Assembly (NCBI RefSeq): GCF_013307225.1
Contig: NZ_CP028942.1
Coordinates: 186,001 to 250,000 of the forward strand
Origin: Polynucleobacter tropicus
Lineage (GTDB): Bacteria; Pseudomonadota; Gammaproteobacteria; Burkholderiales; Burkholderiaceae
DNA length: 64,000 nt
Direction: 5' to 3'
The notes beneath the pieces were generated by a model that saw only the letters and a list, made by a program, of their open reading frames with translations, was not told the origin of the DNA and did not search any database. How positions within the stretch are numbered: the stretch's first letter is position 1; each line of letters starts with the position of its first letter. Both the position numbers and the translations under genes were made by a program. This document shows positions 1 to 8,285 of this stretch, one piece after another.

Positions 1-15
1 AGGCCTTTTTTATTC

Positions 16-1116
16 ATGAAATTTATAGACGAAGCGCGTATTGAAGTAATAGCCGGCCAAGGTGGCGCCGGAAGCGCCTCTATGCGCCGAGAAAAGTTTA
101 TCGAGTTTGGTGGCCCTGATGGTGGTGATGGCGGCAAGGGTGGAAGCGTTTGGGCTATTGCCGATCGCAATATCAACACCTTAATTGATTATCGCTATGC
201 CAAAACGCACACTGCAAAGAATGGTGAGCCTGGGCGTGGTGCGGATTGCTATGGTCGCGCAGGCGATGATATTGAATTGCGTATGCCAGTCGGCACCATC
301 ATTTCTGATTACGAAACTGGTGAACCAATTGCAGATTTAACAACGCATGGTGAGCGTCTTTGTCTGGCGCAAGGCGGTGTTGGTGGTTGGGGCAATATTC
401 ACTTTAAGAGTAGTACCAACCGTGCGCCACGTCAAAAAACTAATGGCAAACCTGGCGAGCGTCGCAAGCTAAAGCTGGAGTTAAAGGTATTGGCTGACGT
501 TGGCCTTTTGGGAATGCCAAATGCAGGTAAATCAACCTTGATTACCGCCGTATCCAATGCGCGCCCCAAAATTGCTGATTATCCATTTACTACTTTGCAT
601 CCTAATTTAGGTGTGGTGCGTGTAGGTAGTGAGCGTAGTTTTGTGATTGCCGATATTCCAGGTTTGATCGAGGGTGCAGCAGAAGGCGCAGGTTTAGGCC
701 ATCGTTTCTTGCGTCATTTACAGCGTACTGGTGTGCTTTTGCATTTAGTTGACCTTGCTCCATTTGATGAGAATGTCGACCCAGTAGCAGATGCAAACGC
801 TATTGTGAATGAGCTACGTAAATATGATGAGTCCCTGGTTGAGAAACCACGCTGGCTTGTATTAAACAAGGTTGACATGATTCCTGAAGAGGATCGTAAA
901 AAGGTGGTTGCCGACTTTGTGAAAAAGTTTAAATGGAGCGGCCCTGTTTTTGAGATTTCTGCTTTAACAGGTATGGGCTGCGAGAAGCTTTGTTATGCGC
1001 TTCAGGATTATTTGGATTCTGTGCGCCGTGATCGTGATGATGCGGAAGAGCGTGCAGCTGATCCTCGTTATCAAGAGCAAAGTGAAGATAAGAATCAAGA
1101 TAGAGCAACTGATTAA
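16..1116 (+). CDS. obgE: Obg-family GTPase ObgE/CgtA
   Basis: This is an essential ribosome-associated GTPase involved in 50S assembly and stress control. The glycine-rich Obg fold occupies about residues 1-158. The G domain follows, with G1 GMPNAGKST at 166-173, G3 DIPG at 213-216 and G4 NKVD at 284-287. The last 30 residues are charged and acidic, as is common in the family. At 366 residues it is slightly shorter than the 390-residue E. coli protein. Only 15 bases precede the start and they show no clear Shine-Dalgarno sequence. They end in a T-rich stretch that may be the tail of an upstream terminator. Its proB neighbour is 33 bases downstream on the same strand, a common Burkholderiales arrangement. 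Confidence 0.97.
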   Translation: MKFIDEARIEVIAGQGGAGSASMRREKFIEFGGPDGGDGGKGGSVWAIADRNINTLIDYRYAKTHTAKNGEPGRGADCYGRAGDDIELRMPVGTIISDYETGEPIADLTTHGERLCLAQGGVGGWGNIHFKSSTNRAPRQKTNGKPGERRKLKLELKVLADVGLLGMPNAGKSTLITAVSNARPKIADYPFTTLHPNLGVVRVGSERSFVIADIPGLIEGAAEGAGLGHRFLRHLQRTGVLLHLVDLAPFDENVDPVADANAIVNELRKYDESLVEKPRWLVLNKVDMIPEEDRKKVVADFVKKFKWSGPVFEISALTGMGCEKLCYALQDYLDSVRRDRDDAEERAADPRYQEQSEDKNQDRATD

Positions 1117-1149
1117 ATAGATTAAGTACATTAAGCATTTTTATTTGTT

Positions 1150-1932
1150 ATGAACCTCAAGCAAACAAAACGCATTGTTGTCAAAGTGGGATCTAGCCTT
1201 GTTACAAATAATGGCGAAGGTCTTGATCATGCCGCGATTGCGAATTGGGCTGGTCAGATTGCTGAGCTGCTAAAGGCTGGTCATGAAGTATTGATGGTGA
1301 GCTCGGGCGCTATTGCTGAGGGCATGCAACGCCTAGGCTGGACTAAGCGTCCACAAGAGATTCATCAGTTGCAAGCAGCCGCAGCCGTTGGTCAAATGGG
1401 CTTAATACAAGTGTATGAAAGCTGTTTTGCACGCTTCAATTTGCGTAGTGCTCAGATCCTATTAACAAATGCAGACTTGGCGCATGCTGAACGTAATGCA
1501 AATGCTAAAGGCACCTTAGACACATTGTTGAAGCTAGGCGTTGTTCCCATCATTAATGAAAACGATACAGTTGTTACTGACGAAATTAAGTTTGGTGACA
1601 ACGATAGTTTGGCCGCTTTAGTAAGTAATTTGGTTCATGCAGATTTATTGGTTATCTTGACTGACCAAGGTGGTTTATTTACTGCGGATCCACGTCAGAA
1701 TCCCGATGCCACTTTGTTAAGTGATGCTATTGCTGGTGATTCTGCTTTAGAGAAAATGGCTGGTGGCGCTGGTAGCGAACTCAGTAAAGGCGGCATGCTT
1801 ACGAAAGTGTTGGCTGCAAAAATGGCAGCGCAAACAGGAACATCAACCGTGATTGCTTCAGGGCGCGAGCCAAATGTGCTTACTCGCCTTATGGCTGGAG
1901 AGAAGATCGGTACTCGTTTAAGTGCTAAATAG
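1150..1932 (+). CDS. proB: Glutamate 5-kinase, short form without PUA domain
   Basis: It phosphorylates glutamate in the first step of proline synthesis. The partner enzyme ProA is encoded at 43628-44905, far away. The amino acid kinase fold is complete: KVGSSLV near the N terminus, VSSGAIAEG around residues 50-58, NENDTV around 137-142 and FGDNDSLAA around 149-157. The protein ends at 260 residues, where the kinase domain ends. The roughly 100-residue PUA domain of E. coli-type ProB is absent, and the next gene begins on the other strand 32 bases later, so no remnant is hidden downstream. PUA-less kinases are known in other bacteria, so this is probably a functional short form. Confidence 0.95.
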   Translation: MNLKQTKRIVVKVGSSLVTNNGEGLDHAAIANWAGQIAELLKAGHEVLMVSSGAIAEGMQRLGWTKRPQEIHQLQAAAAVGQMGLIQVYESCFARFNLRSAQILLTNADLAHAERNANAKGTLDTLLKLGVVPIINENDTVVTDEIKFGDNDSLAALVSNLVHADLLVILTDQGGLFTADPRQNPDATLLSDAIAGDSALEKMAGGAGSELSKGGMLTKVLAAKMAAQTGTSTVIASGREPNVLTRLMAGEKIGTRLSAK

Positions 1933-1966
1933 TCTATCTAGACCATTTAGCTTTAAGCACCTTTTT
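1924..1966 (+). terminator. Hairpin at the end of proB, probable terminator
   Basis: An 11-bp arm at 1924-1934 pairs with 1941-1951 with one A-C mismatch around the loop TATCTA. A T-rich stretch (CTTTTTATT) follows after about eight bases. The hairpin overlaps the proB stop codon and lies between convergent genes, so it may serve both. The T tract is not immediately adjacent, which lowers confidence. Confidence 0.5.
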
Positions 1967-2543
1967 ATTCGACACCAAACGAGTTGGTTGGTTTGGTTCC
2001 ACCAGTAAATCTGTTTGGCCCATATCCGTTTGGATTGAGTGCCTGAACAATCGTCTTGATGTTTTTTTCTTGTGTATTGAAGTTGCAGAAAGCGCCTTGT
2101 GCTAAGGATGCTTGGTAGCGATTGGGTACATTATTTTGGATGGGTCTCCAGCTTGATAGAGGATTCTCTCTCCAAGATCCATTTTCAAGGGTGCCATAGA
2201 GGCGCCACTGGAAAGAATCGCAGCGGATACCTTCATACTGAGCTTGTTGACCGCCGCTGGGGTTGGTCATCACGACGATATAGCGCGTTACTCCATCGGC
2301 TCCAATTGAAATGGAGTCGGTATCGACGGCGAACTTAAAAATTGTTTGTTGAGAGACGTAAAAAGGTAGAAGTGTTGATGCGTTAGGCGGGTTTGCAGGC
2401 ATCTTGGTGATGCCTTCCTTGAATACCATGGGCGCAAATGGATCCAGACCGCTTTCTATGGGATCGCCAGCACAAGCCAGTAGAAGTGATGCAAAACAAA
2501 TACAAACTAGTAATTGGCTAATTCTTTGCATGAATGAACTCAT
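1965..2543 (-). CDS. CNP1-like family lipoprotein
   Basis: This is a small secreted lipoprotein of the CNP1-like family, of unknown function. The N terminus has a lipoprotein signal: a hydrophobic stretch ending LLLACAG, with the acylated Cys near residue 24. The first Met overlaps the rppH stop by one base (TAATG), so translation is probably coupled. A second Met at residue 5 (MQRISQ) is also a plausible start. The mature part is about 170 residues with no catalytic motif I recognise. The RppH-CNP1 pairing recurs in Burkholderiales, as I recall, but does not reveal the function. Confidence 0.82.
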   Translation of the reverse strand: MSSFMQRISQLLVCICFASLLLACAGDPIESGLDPFAPMVFKEGITKMPANPPNASTLLPFYVSQQTIFKFAVDTDSISIGADGVTRYIVVMTNPSGGQQAQYEGIRCDSFQWRLYGTLENGSWRENPLSSWRPIQNNVPNRYQASLAQGAFCNFNTQEKNIKTIVQALNPNGYGPNRFTGGTKPTNSFGVE

Positions 2544-3142
2544 TATTTTTGCTTATCTGTTTTGGTGGATTCTTTTGAGCTGTCGTCTCCTTTGGAGTAG
2601 AAAGACTGAAAGAAATCTAGCGGTGTTCCCCAGGCAAGTTGTTGCATACGCACACCCTTAGCGAGGTAGCGTGCTAGCTCAGATAAAGCGAGCTGATAGA
2701 CTTCACGCTTAAAGCCAATCACAGCATCAAGTTGAATCCAAAATGGCACCCACCGCCAAGCATCGAATTCAGGATGTTCGGTAGCACGTAACTGAATGTC
2801 ACTATCTAAACCAACAAAGCGCAACAGAAACCAGATTTGTTTTTGACCTCGATAGGCTGCACGGTGAACGCGAGTAGCATGTTGGCGGCGTAAGTATTCC
2901 TCAGGGACATCATAGCGGAGCCAGTCCCTTGTTCGTCCAATGATTTGGACATGTTCCGGTAGCAAGCCAACCTCTTCATGCAATTCGCGGTACATCGCCT
3001 GCTCAGGGCTTTCACCATGAGCTATCCCACCCTGTGGGAACTGCCACGAATGCTGCCCAACGCGTTTTCCCCAGAAAACCTCGTTACGGCTGTTAAGGAG
3101 GACAATGCCGACATTGGGTCTATACCCTTCACGGTCAAGCAT
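2543..3142 (-). CDS. rppH: RNA pyrophosphohydrolase, Nudix family
   Basis: RppH removes pyrophosphate from the 5' triphosphate end of RNA, which opens transcripts to RNase E decay. The Nudix box spans residues 38-60 with the consensus G-x5-E-x7-RE-x2-EE-x-G pattern (GG at 38-39, RELHEE at 52-57, G59). The N terminus [13 protein letters not shown] is typical of RppH/NudH. At 199 residues it is longer than the 176-residue E. coli enzyme because of a lysine/serine-rich tail. It is divergent from proS with 48 bases between start codons. Confidence 0.95.
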   Translation of the reverse strand: MLDREGYRPNVGIVLLNSRNEVFWGKRVGQHSWQFPQGGIAHGESPEQAMYRELHEEVGLLPEHVQIIGRTRDWLRYDVPEEYLRRQHATRVHRAAYRGQKQIWFLLRFVGLDSDIQLRATEHPEFDAWRWVPFWIQLDAVIGFKREVYQLALSELARYLAKGVRMQQLAWGTPLDFFQSFYSKGDDSSKESTKTDKQK

Positions 3143-3190
3143 GATCGTGCCCCAAATCCTTTAAAATCAATGATTTGATTATATCCATAC

Positions 3191-4933
3191 ATGAAAGCAT
3201 CACAATCATTTCTCGCGACGCTAAAAGAAGCCCCCTCTGACGCTGAGGTGGTTTCGCATAAGCTCATGGTGCGTGCGGGTTTAATCCGCAAATTGAGCGC
3301 TGGTGTTTATAACTACCTCCCTTTGGGACTGAAGGTAATCCGCAAGGTTGAAAATATCATTCGAGAAGAAATGAATCGTGCGGGTGCGATTGAATTGTTG
3401 ATGCCAATGATTCAACCAGCAGAGTTGTGGCAAGAGACAGGTCGCTGGGAAAAAATGGGGCCTGAGTTATTGCGTATCAAAGATCGCCATGACCGCGACT
3501 TTTTGATTCAGCCAACCTCAGAAGAAGTCATTACCGATTTAGCTCGCAACGAGATTAAGAGCTACAAGCAACTACCAGTTAATTTTTATCAAATTCAGAC
3601 GAAGTTCCGTGACGAGCGTCGCCCTCGTTTTGGCATTATGCGCGGCCGCGAGTTCAGTATGAAAGATGCATATTCATTTGATCGCGATAACGAGGGTTTG
3701 AAGAAGTCATACCAGATCATGTTTGATGCATACACCCGCATCTTTAAGCGAATGGGCTTGAAGTTTCGTGCAGTGACTGCTGACAACGGCGCTATTGGTG
3801 GCTCTGGTAGTCAAGAGTTTCATGTGATTGCGGACACTGGAGAAGATGCGATTGTCTATTGTCCGAATTCGGATTACGCAGCCAATTTAGAGGCCGCCGA
3901 ATCGTTAGCATTAATTGCTGCTCGTGCTGCTGCAACACAATCAATGACAAAGGTGGCAACGCCTGATAAAACCAATTGCGCAGATGTGGCGAAGTTTCTC
4001 AATATTCCGCTTGAGAAAACCGTAAAGTCTTTGTTGTTCGCGGCTGATCAAGAAAATGGTCCAGCAAAGCTTTTTATGTTGTTGGTACGTGGCGATCATG
4101 AACTTAATGAAGTCAAAGCAAGCAAAGTGCCAGGTATGGCTGAGTCACGTTTTGCTACCGAAGCAGAAATCAAACACGCATGTCATGCCCCTGCGGGCTA
4201 TTTAGGTCCTGTTGGCGTGAGTGCAGACGTCACTGTTGTTGCTGACCGAACCGTAGCCAATATGTCTGATTTTGTATGTGGCGCTAATGATGCCGGTCAC
4301 CATTTGACGGGCGTGAACTGGGGCCGTGATTTACCAGAGCCTGTACTGTTGGATATTCGTAATGCGGTAGTTGGCGATCCTTCACCTGACGGCAAAGGTG
4401 TTGTTGATATATGCCGTGGCATTGAGGTGGGTCACGTTTTCCAATTAGGTACGCGCTACTCTGAAGCAATGGGTTGCACCTATTTAGATCAACAAGGCAA
4501 AGCCCAACCAATGGTCATGGGTTGTTATGGAATTGGTGTAACCCGTTTGCTTGGTGCAGCTATTGAGCAAGGACATGATGACAAGGGAATTATTTGGCCT
4601 ATCTCGATGGCGCCATTTGAGGTAGTTATTTGCCCAATGGGTTACGAAAAGTCAGAACAAGTGAAAGCGGCATGTGATCAGCTTCATGATGAATTGCTTG
4701 CTGCTGGCATCGATGTGATTTTGGATGATCGCAATGAACGTCCGGGTGCAATGTTTGCTGACTGGGAACTCATTGGTGCACCTTTCCGCGTAGTGATCGG
4801 CGATCGTGGTTTAGCAGATTCTCAAGTGGAATTTAAGGGCCGTACTGACGCGGAGTCACAGAATGTGCCCTTGGCGCAAATTAAAGAAAAAGTGATCGCA
4901 GCTGTTCAAGCAGCCAAAAATACAGTCGCTTAA
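3191..4933 (+). CDS. proS: Prolyl-tRNA synthetase, bacterial type with editing insert
   Basis: This class II synthetase charges tRNA-Pro. Class II motif 2 is FRDERRPR at residues 139-146, followed by the conserved [12 protein letters not shown]. Motif 3 ([13 protein letters not shown]) lies near residue 443. Between them, about residues 225-395, is the YbaK-like insertion domain that hydrolyses mischarged Ala-tRNA-Pro. The C-terminal anticodon-binding domain includes [20 protein letters not shown]. The length of 580 residues matches the bacterial ProRS type (E. coli 572). It reads away from rppH and converges on ffh, whose stop is only 2 bases away. Confidence 0.97.
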   Translation: MKASQSFLATLKEAPSDAEVVSHKLMVRAGLIRKLSAGVYNYLPLGLKVIRKVENIIREEMNRAGAIELLMPMIQPAELWQETGRWEKMGPELLRIKDRHDRDFLIQPTSEEVITDLARNEIKSYKQLPVNFYQIQTKFRDERRPRFGIMRGREFSMKDAYSFDRDNEGLKKSYQIMFDAYTRIFKRMGLKFRAVTADNGAIGGSGSQEFHVIADTGEDAIVYCPNSDYAANLEAAESLALIAARAAATQSMTKVATPDKTNCADVAKFLNIPLEKTVKSLLFAADQENGPAKLFMLLVRGDHELNEVKASKVPGMAESRFATEAEIKHACHAPAGYLGPVGVSADVTVVADRTVANMSDFVCGANDAGHHLTGVNWGRDLPEPVLLDIRNAVVGDPSPDGKGVVDICRGIEVGHVFQLGTRYSEAMGCTYLDQQGKAQPMVMGCYGIGVTRLLGAAIEQGHDDKGIIWPISMAPFEVVICPMGYEKSEQVKAACDQLHDELLAAGIDVILDDRNERPGAMFADWELIGAPFRVVIGDRGLADSQVEFKGRTDAESQNVPLAQIKEKVIAAVQAAKNTVA

Positions 4934-4935
4934 TT

Positions 4936-6318
4936 TTATTTTTTAAAGAGACCGCCAATGCCCTTGGCGGCTCCTTTAGCTGCCATAGTGGCCATGGTGC
5001 GCGCCATCTTGCCACCCTTAAATTGTTTCATCATCGTTTGCATTTGTTCAAACTGAGCCAGTAGGCGATTCACTTCTTGCACTTCTACTCCTGAGCCTGC
5101 TGCAATACGACGTTTACGACTGGCTTTGAGTAACTCAGGCTTTCTGCGCTCTTGAGGAGTCATGCTGTCGATGATTCCGCGCATGCGCGTGGTTTGTTTG
5201 TCCGCGTTACTTAAATTCGCTTTGGAGGCAGCTTGCGCTACTTGGCTAGGAAGCTTATCCATCAAGCTAGCCATGCCACCCATCTTTTGCATTTGCATCA
5301 GTTGATCGCGAAAATCCTCAAGATCAAATCCACCTTTGGAGATCTTGCTCGCTAACTTTTCTGCTTTAGCAACATCGACGTGTTGCTGGGCTTGCTCAAC
5401 TAAAGCAAGAATATCGCCCATGCCTAAAATGCGGTTCGCCATGCGTTCCGCATCAAAGGCTTCTAGGCCTTCCATCTTCTCCGCTACACCAATAAATTTA
5501 AGCGGTACACCAGTGACTTGGCGAACAGAGAGTGCGGCACCTCCACGAGAGTCGCCGTCTAGCTTGGTGAGGATGACCCCAGTAAGTGGTAGTGCCTCAT
5601 GGAATGCTTTAGCAGTGTTGACGGCATCCTGACCTAGCATTGCATCCACTACAAATAAGGTCTCAATCGGATTGAGATTGGCATGCAAAGTTTTGATCTC
5701 TTGCATGAGCGCTTCATCAATACCAAGACGGCCGGCGGTATCGACAATCACGACATCAAAGTAATGACGGCGCGCCCAGTCTAGAGCGGCAGTCGCAATA
5801 TCGTTTGGCTTTTGATTAACGTTGCTAGAGAAAAATTCTGCGCCAACTTGTTTCGTGACCGTCTCAAGCTGTTCAATCGCAGCGGGACGATATACGTCAC
5901 AAGAAACTGTGAGCACCTTCTTTTTCTTTTTCTCTTGCAGCCACTTGGCGAGTTTGCCAACCGATGTAGTTTTACCTGCACCCTGTAAACCAGCCATCAA
6001 GATGACTGCAGGCGGCTGTGTAGCCAGGTTAAGTTCACCACTTTGATTGCTATCGCCTGCCATGACTTGGGCAAGCTCGCGTTGAACGACCCCAACCAAG
6101 GCTTGTCCAGGGCTGAGGCTGCCTATAACCTCTTCACCAAGCGCCTTAAATTTAATTTGCTCCAGTAAAGACTTCACTACAGGTAGGGCTACGTCTGCCT
6201 CTAATAAGGCAAGACGGATTTCCCGTAGCATTTCTGCGGTATTGGCTTCAGTAAGGCGGGCTTGGCCTCGCATTGTTTTCACAACACGGGATAGGCGATC
6301 GGTGAGGTTTTCTAGCAT
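4936..6318 (-). CDS. ffh: Signal recognition particle GTPase Ffh
   Basis: Ffh binds signal sequences on nascent membrane proteins together with 4.5S RNA and delivers them to FtsY. It has an N-terminal four-helix bundle, then the G domain with GLQGAGKTT at residues 110-118, DTAGRLGID and TKLDGDSRGG. The M domain has many methionines (MQKMGGMASLM, FEQMQTMMKQF) and the RNA-binding stretch SRKRRIAAGSG. The 460-residue length fits the family. No 4.5S RNA gene was found in the window. The start lies 20 bases from the divergent membrane gene. Confidence 0.97.
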   Translation of the reverse strand: MLENLTDRLSRVVKTMRGQARLTEANTAEMLREIRLALLEADVALPVVKSLLEQIKFKALGEEVIGSLSPGQALVGVVQRELAQVMAGDSNQSGELNLATQPPAVILMAGLQGAGKTTSVGKLAKWLQEKKKKKVLTVSCDVYRPAAIEQLETVTKQVGAEFFSSNVNQKPNDIATAALDWARRHYFDVVIVDTAGRLGIDEALMQEIKTLHANLNPIETLFVVDAMLGQDAVNTAKAFHEALPLTGVILTKLDGDSRGGAALSVRQVTGVPLKFIGVAEKMEGLEAFDAERMANRILGMGDILALVEQAQQHVDVAKAEKLASKISKGGFDLEDFRDQLMQMQKMGGMASLMDKLPSQVAQAASKANLSNADKQTTRMRGIIDSMTPQERRKPELLKASRKRRIAAGSGVEVQEVNRLLAQFEQMQTMMKQFKGGKMARTMATMAAKGAAKGIGGLFKK

Positions 6319-6338
6319 TTATCGATTAGACTTTGTAG

Positions 6339-7187
6339 ATGGATATTTTAGGTCACCCAGCGTACGAGTTGCTTCCATCTGCACTCTATCTACTTCTTTT
6401 GCTTTTTTTGAGCTTTAGCCCAAAGGAGAAGGGTAATCCTTCAGAATCATCAACGCTGATCCAGGCTTTTATTCTTCTGGCCTTGCTGGCACATGGGTTG
6501 CAATTGCATGACTCGGTATTTACGCCTCAGGGTTTCGTTTTCGGGTTTGCTCAGGATTTGTCTCTAATTGCCTGGGTTGGTTTGGCTTTCTACTGGTTTC
6601 AATCTTGGTTTTTGCCCATTTCCAGCTTGCGTTGGTTAGCTGTTCTTTTTGCTTTCGCGTGCTCTCTTTTGCCAAGTGTATTTCCAGGAACATTAATTTC
6701 GCCGAGAGCAGTTTCTGACCCTTGGTTTAAGGGTCACTTCATTGTTGCCACGATTTCAGTAGGTTTGCTTAGTTTGGCTGCAATGCATGCGATGTTGATG
6801 AGTATTCAAGACCGAGCATTACACCGTCAATTAGCGATTGTTCCCAATAGTCGAGTCGCACATTGGCTTGAAGATTTGCCGCCATTGATGACGATGGAAA
6901 GCCTTTTATTCAACTTGCTCTATGTTGGATTTGCGCTATTAAGCTTGACCGTGTTTTCTGGTTTGCTGTTTTCGCAAACACTATTTGGCAGACCGCTGGT
7001 GTTTGACCATAAAACTATTTTCGCTTTGGTCTCTTGGTTTCTATTCGCTGGTTTATTGTTAGCGCGTCGGCGTGTAGGCTTGCGTGGTCGAGCTGCGATT
7101 CGTTGGGTGTTGAGTGCATACTTTGCTTTGCTTCTCGCTTACGTGGGTAGCCGTTTCGTTTTAGAAGTCATTTTGCAGAGAGCGTAA
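6339..7187 (+). CDS. CcsA/YpjD-like cytochrome c assembly membrane protein
   Basis: This is a polytopic inner-membrane protein of 282 residues, with about eight hydrophobic segments by eye. It resembles the YpjD/CcsA family placed next to ffh in many Betaproteobacteria and Gammaproteobacteria. A central segment with GHFIVATISVGLLSLAAMHA carries conserved histidines of the heme-handling family. True CcsA delivers heme for cytochrome c maturation, but the YpjD branch has no firmly settled role. The start ATG is close to the divergent ffh start. The next gene begins 3 bases after its stop, so the two are probably co-transcribed. Confidence 0.8.
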   Translation: MDILGHPAYELLPSALYLLLLLFLSFSPKEKGNPSESSTLIQAFILLALLAHGLQLHDSVFTPQGFVFGFAQDLSLIAWVGLAFYWFQSWFLPISSLRWLAVLFAFACSLLPSVFPGTLISPRAVSDPWFKGHFIVATISVGLLSLAAMHAMLMSIQDRALHRQLAIVPNSRVAHWLEDLPPLMTMESLLFNLLYVGFALLSLTVFSGLLFSQTLFGRPLVFDHKTIFALVSWFLFAGLLLARRRVGLRGRAAIRWVLSAYFALLLAYVGSRFVLEVILQRA

Positions 7188-7190
7188 TTC

Positions 7191-8009
7191 TTGTTCAAAT
7201 GGCTTTTATTACTTGCTGGCGCTTACCTTTTTTATCGTTGGTTAAAGGGTAAAAAGCATATTCAGGCCGGGGAAGGTAAATCACATAACCCCAATTCAAA
7301 TAAGGCTCCAAAGGCTACCGGCCCCGAGGAGATGGTGCAATGTCAGCATTGCAAAGTACATCTTCCAAAATCAGAGGCTAAGACTTTTGAAGAACGTTTT
7401 TATTGTTCTCAAGATCACTTAAATGAACTTGATCAAGAAGGTTGGATTGGTTCTGCAAAATGGCGCCTTTCTCCAAATCAAGATGTGCGCCCAGAAAATA
7501 TTTCACCAGATTTGGTGGTGATTCATCACATCAGTTTGCCTCCTGGTGGATTCAGATCAAAAAATTCTAGTCAATACATCATTGATTTTTTTCAAAATAA
7601 ATTGGATGCAAAAGAGCATCCGTATTTCGAAGAGATCACAGGACAAAAAGTATCTAGTCATTTTTTGATCACTCGCTCTGGTGAGTTGGTGCAGTTTGTT
7701 TCAACTCAAAATAAAGCATGGCATGCCGGCGTTTCTTCATTTATGGGTAGAGAAAAATGTAATGATTTTTCAATTGGTATTGAATTAGAGGGTGATGGAG
7801 ATACGCAATTTGAAGATGCGCAATACCAAGCCCTAAAAAAACTCATTCAGCTTTTGGCAGCTCGTTACCCAAACCTGCAATTCGCAGGGCATAGTGATAT
7901 TGCCCCCGAACGAAAGACTGATCCCGGAACTCATTTTGACTGGAAGAAGTTCCAAAAAGAGACAGGCATTTCCTTAAAAAATCTACCGTACGGATTGACT
8001 CCTCGTTAG
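7191..8009 (+). CDS. ampD: Fusion of PP0621-type membrane zinc-finger domain with AmpD amidase
   Basis: The C-terminal part, about residues 95-272, is AmpD, the amidase that cleaves L-Ala from 1,6-anhydro-MurNAc peptides in peptidoglycan recycling. The zinc ligands map to His112 or His113, His234 and Asp244 (HSDIAPERKTDPG), with Lys242 and Glu198 also in family positions. Residues 4-18 are a membrane helix followed by KGKK, predicting the rest inside the cell. Residues 51-76 carry a CxxC...YC...H zinc-ribbon-like pattern typical of PP0621 proteins. In relatives these are, as I recall, two genes. Here one continuous frame joins them. The start is TTG, preceded by GAGAG about 10 bases upstream. 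The fusion would tether AmpD to the inner membrane. Confidence 0.88.
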   Translation: MFKWLLLLAGAYLFYRWLKGKKHIQAGEGKSHNPNSNKAPKATGPEEMVQCQHCKVHLPKSEAKTFEERFYCSQDHLNELDQEGWIGSAKWRLSPNQDVRPENISPDLVVIHHISLPPGGFRSKNSSQYIIDFFQNKLDAKEHPYFEEITGQKVSSHFLITRSGELVQFVSTQNKAWHAGVSSFMGREKCNDFSIGIELEGDGDTQFEDAQYQALKKLIQLLAARYPNLQFAGHSDIAPERKTDPGTHFDWKKFQKETGISLKNLPYGLTPR

Positions 8010-8146
8010 CCCCCACATTTGTATGTGAGCATACGCTTACTTTTTTAGCCTTAATTTAAAAAGGGCGAAAAATTACGCACCAAAATGACCCCAAAAATAG
8101 GGCAATCCCTTAGTAAAAATACTAATAAATATTTGTAGGAAAAGAC

Positions 8147-8175
8147 TTATCAAGGACTCAATATTTCCCTATACT
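8147..8175 (+). promoter_or_regulatory. Probable nrdAB promoter
   Basis: A -35-like TTATCA at 8147-8152 and a -10-like TATACT at 8170-8175 are separated by 17 bases. Transcription from here would leave a leader of roughly 100 bases before the nrdA start. The -10 lies within the first NrdR-box-like site. Only the sequence match supports this call. Confidence 0.5.
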
Positions 8176-8181
8176 TAGTAG
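8166..8181. promoter_or_regulatory. NrdR-box-like site A (weak)
   Basis: This site has the core CTATACTTAG, aligned to the NrdR consensus ACACTATATATAGTGT. It overlaps the putative -10 element. Its conserved C lies 31 bases upstream of the equivalent base in site B, which is the usual spacing of paired NrdR boxes. It is the weakest of the three alone. Confidence 0.45.
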
Positions 8182-8196
8182 CCAATTCGATTTATA

Positions 8197-8212
8197 GCAC
8201 TAGATATAGTGT
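8197..8212. promoter_or_regulatory. NrdR-box-like site B (strong)
   Basis: GCACTAGATATAGTGT matches the NrdR consensus at about 14 of 16 positions and is nearly palindromic. NrdR is the ATP/dATP-sensing zinc-finger repressor of ribonucleotide reductase genes. The nrdR gene is not in this window. Confidence 0.7.
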
Positions 8213-8259
8213 TTAAATCCAGCAATACCTTATTGTTTTTTAACGATATTTTGTCCAAA

Positions 8260-8275
8260 TAACTATATATAGACG
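8260..8275. promoter_or_regulatory. NrdR-box-like site C
   Basis: The core CTATATATAG is a perfect match to the central ten bases of the NrdR consensus. It lies 63 bases, or six helical turns, downstream of site B. It ends two bases before the nrdA Shine-Dalgarno AGGAG at 8277-8281, so binding here would lie within the transcribed leader if the 8170 promoter is used. Confidence 0.55.
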
Positions 8276-8285
8276 CAGGAGTAAC

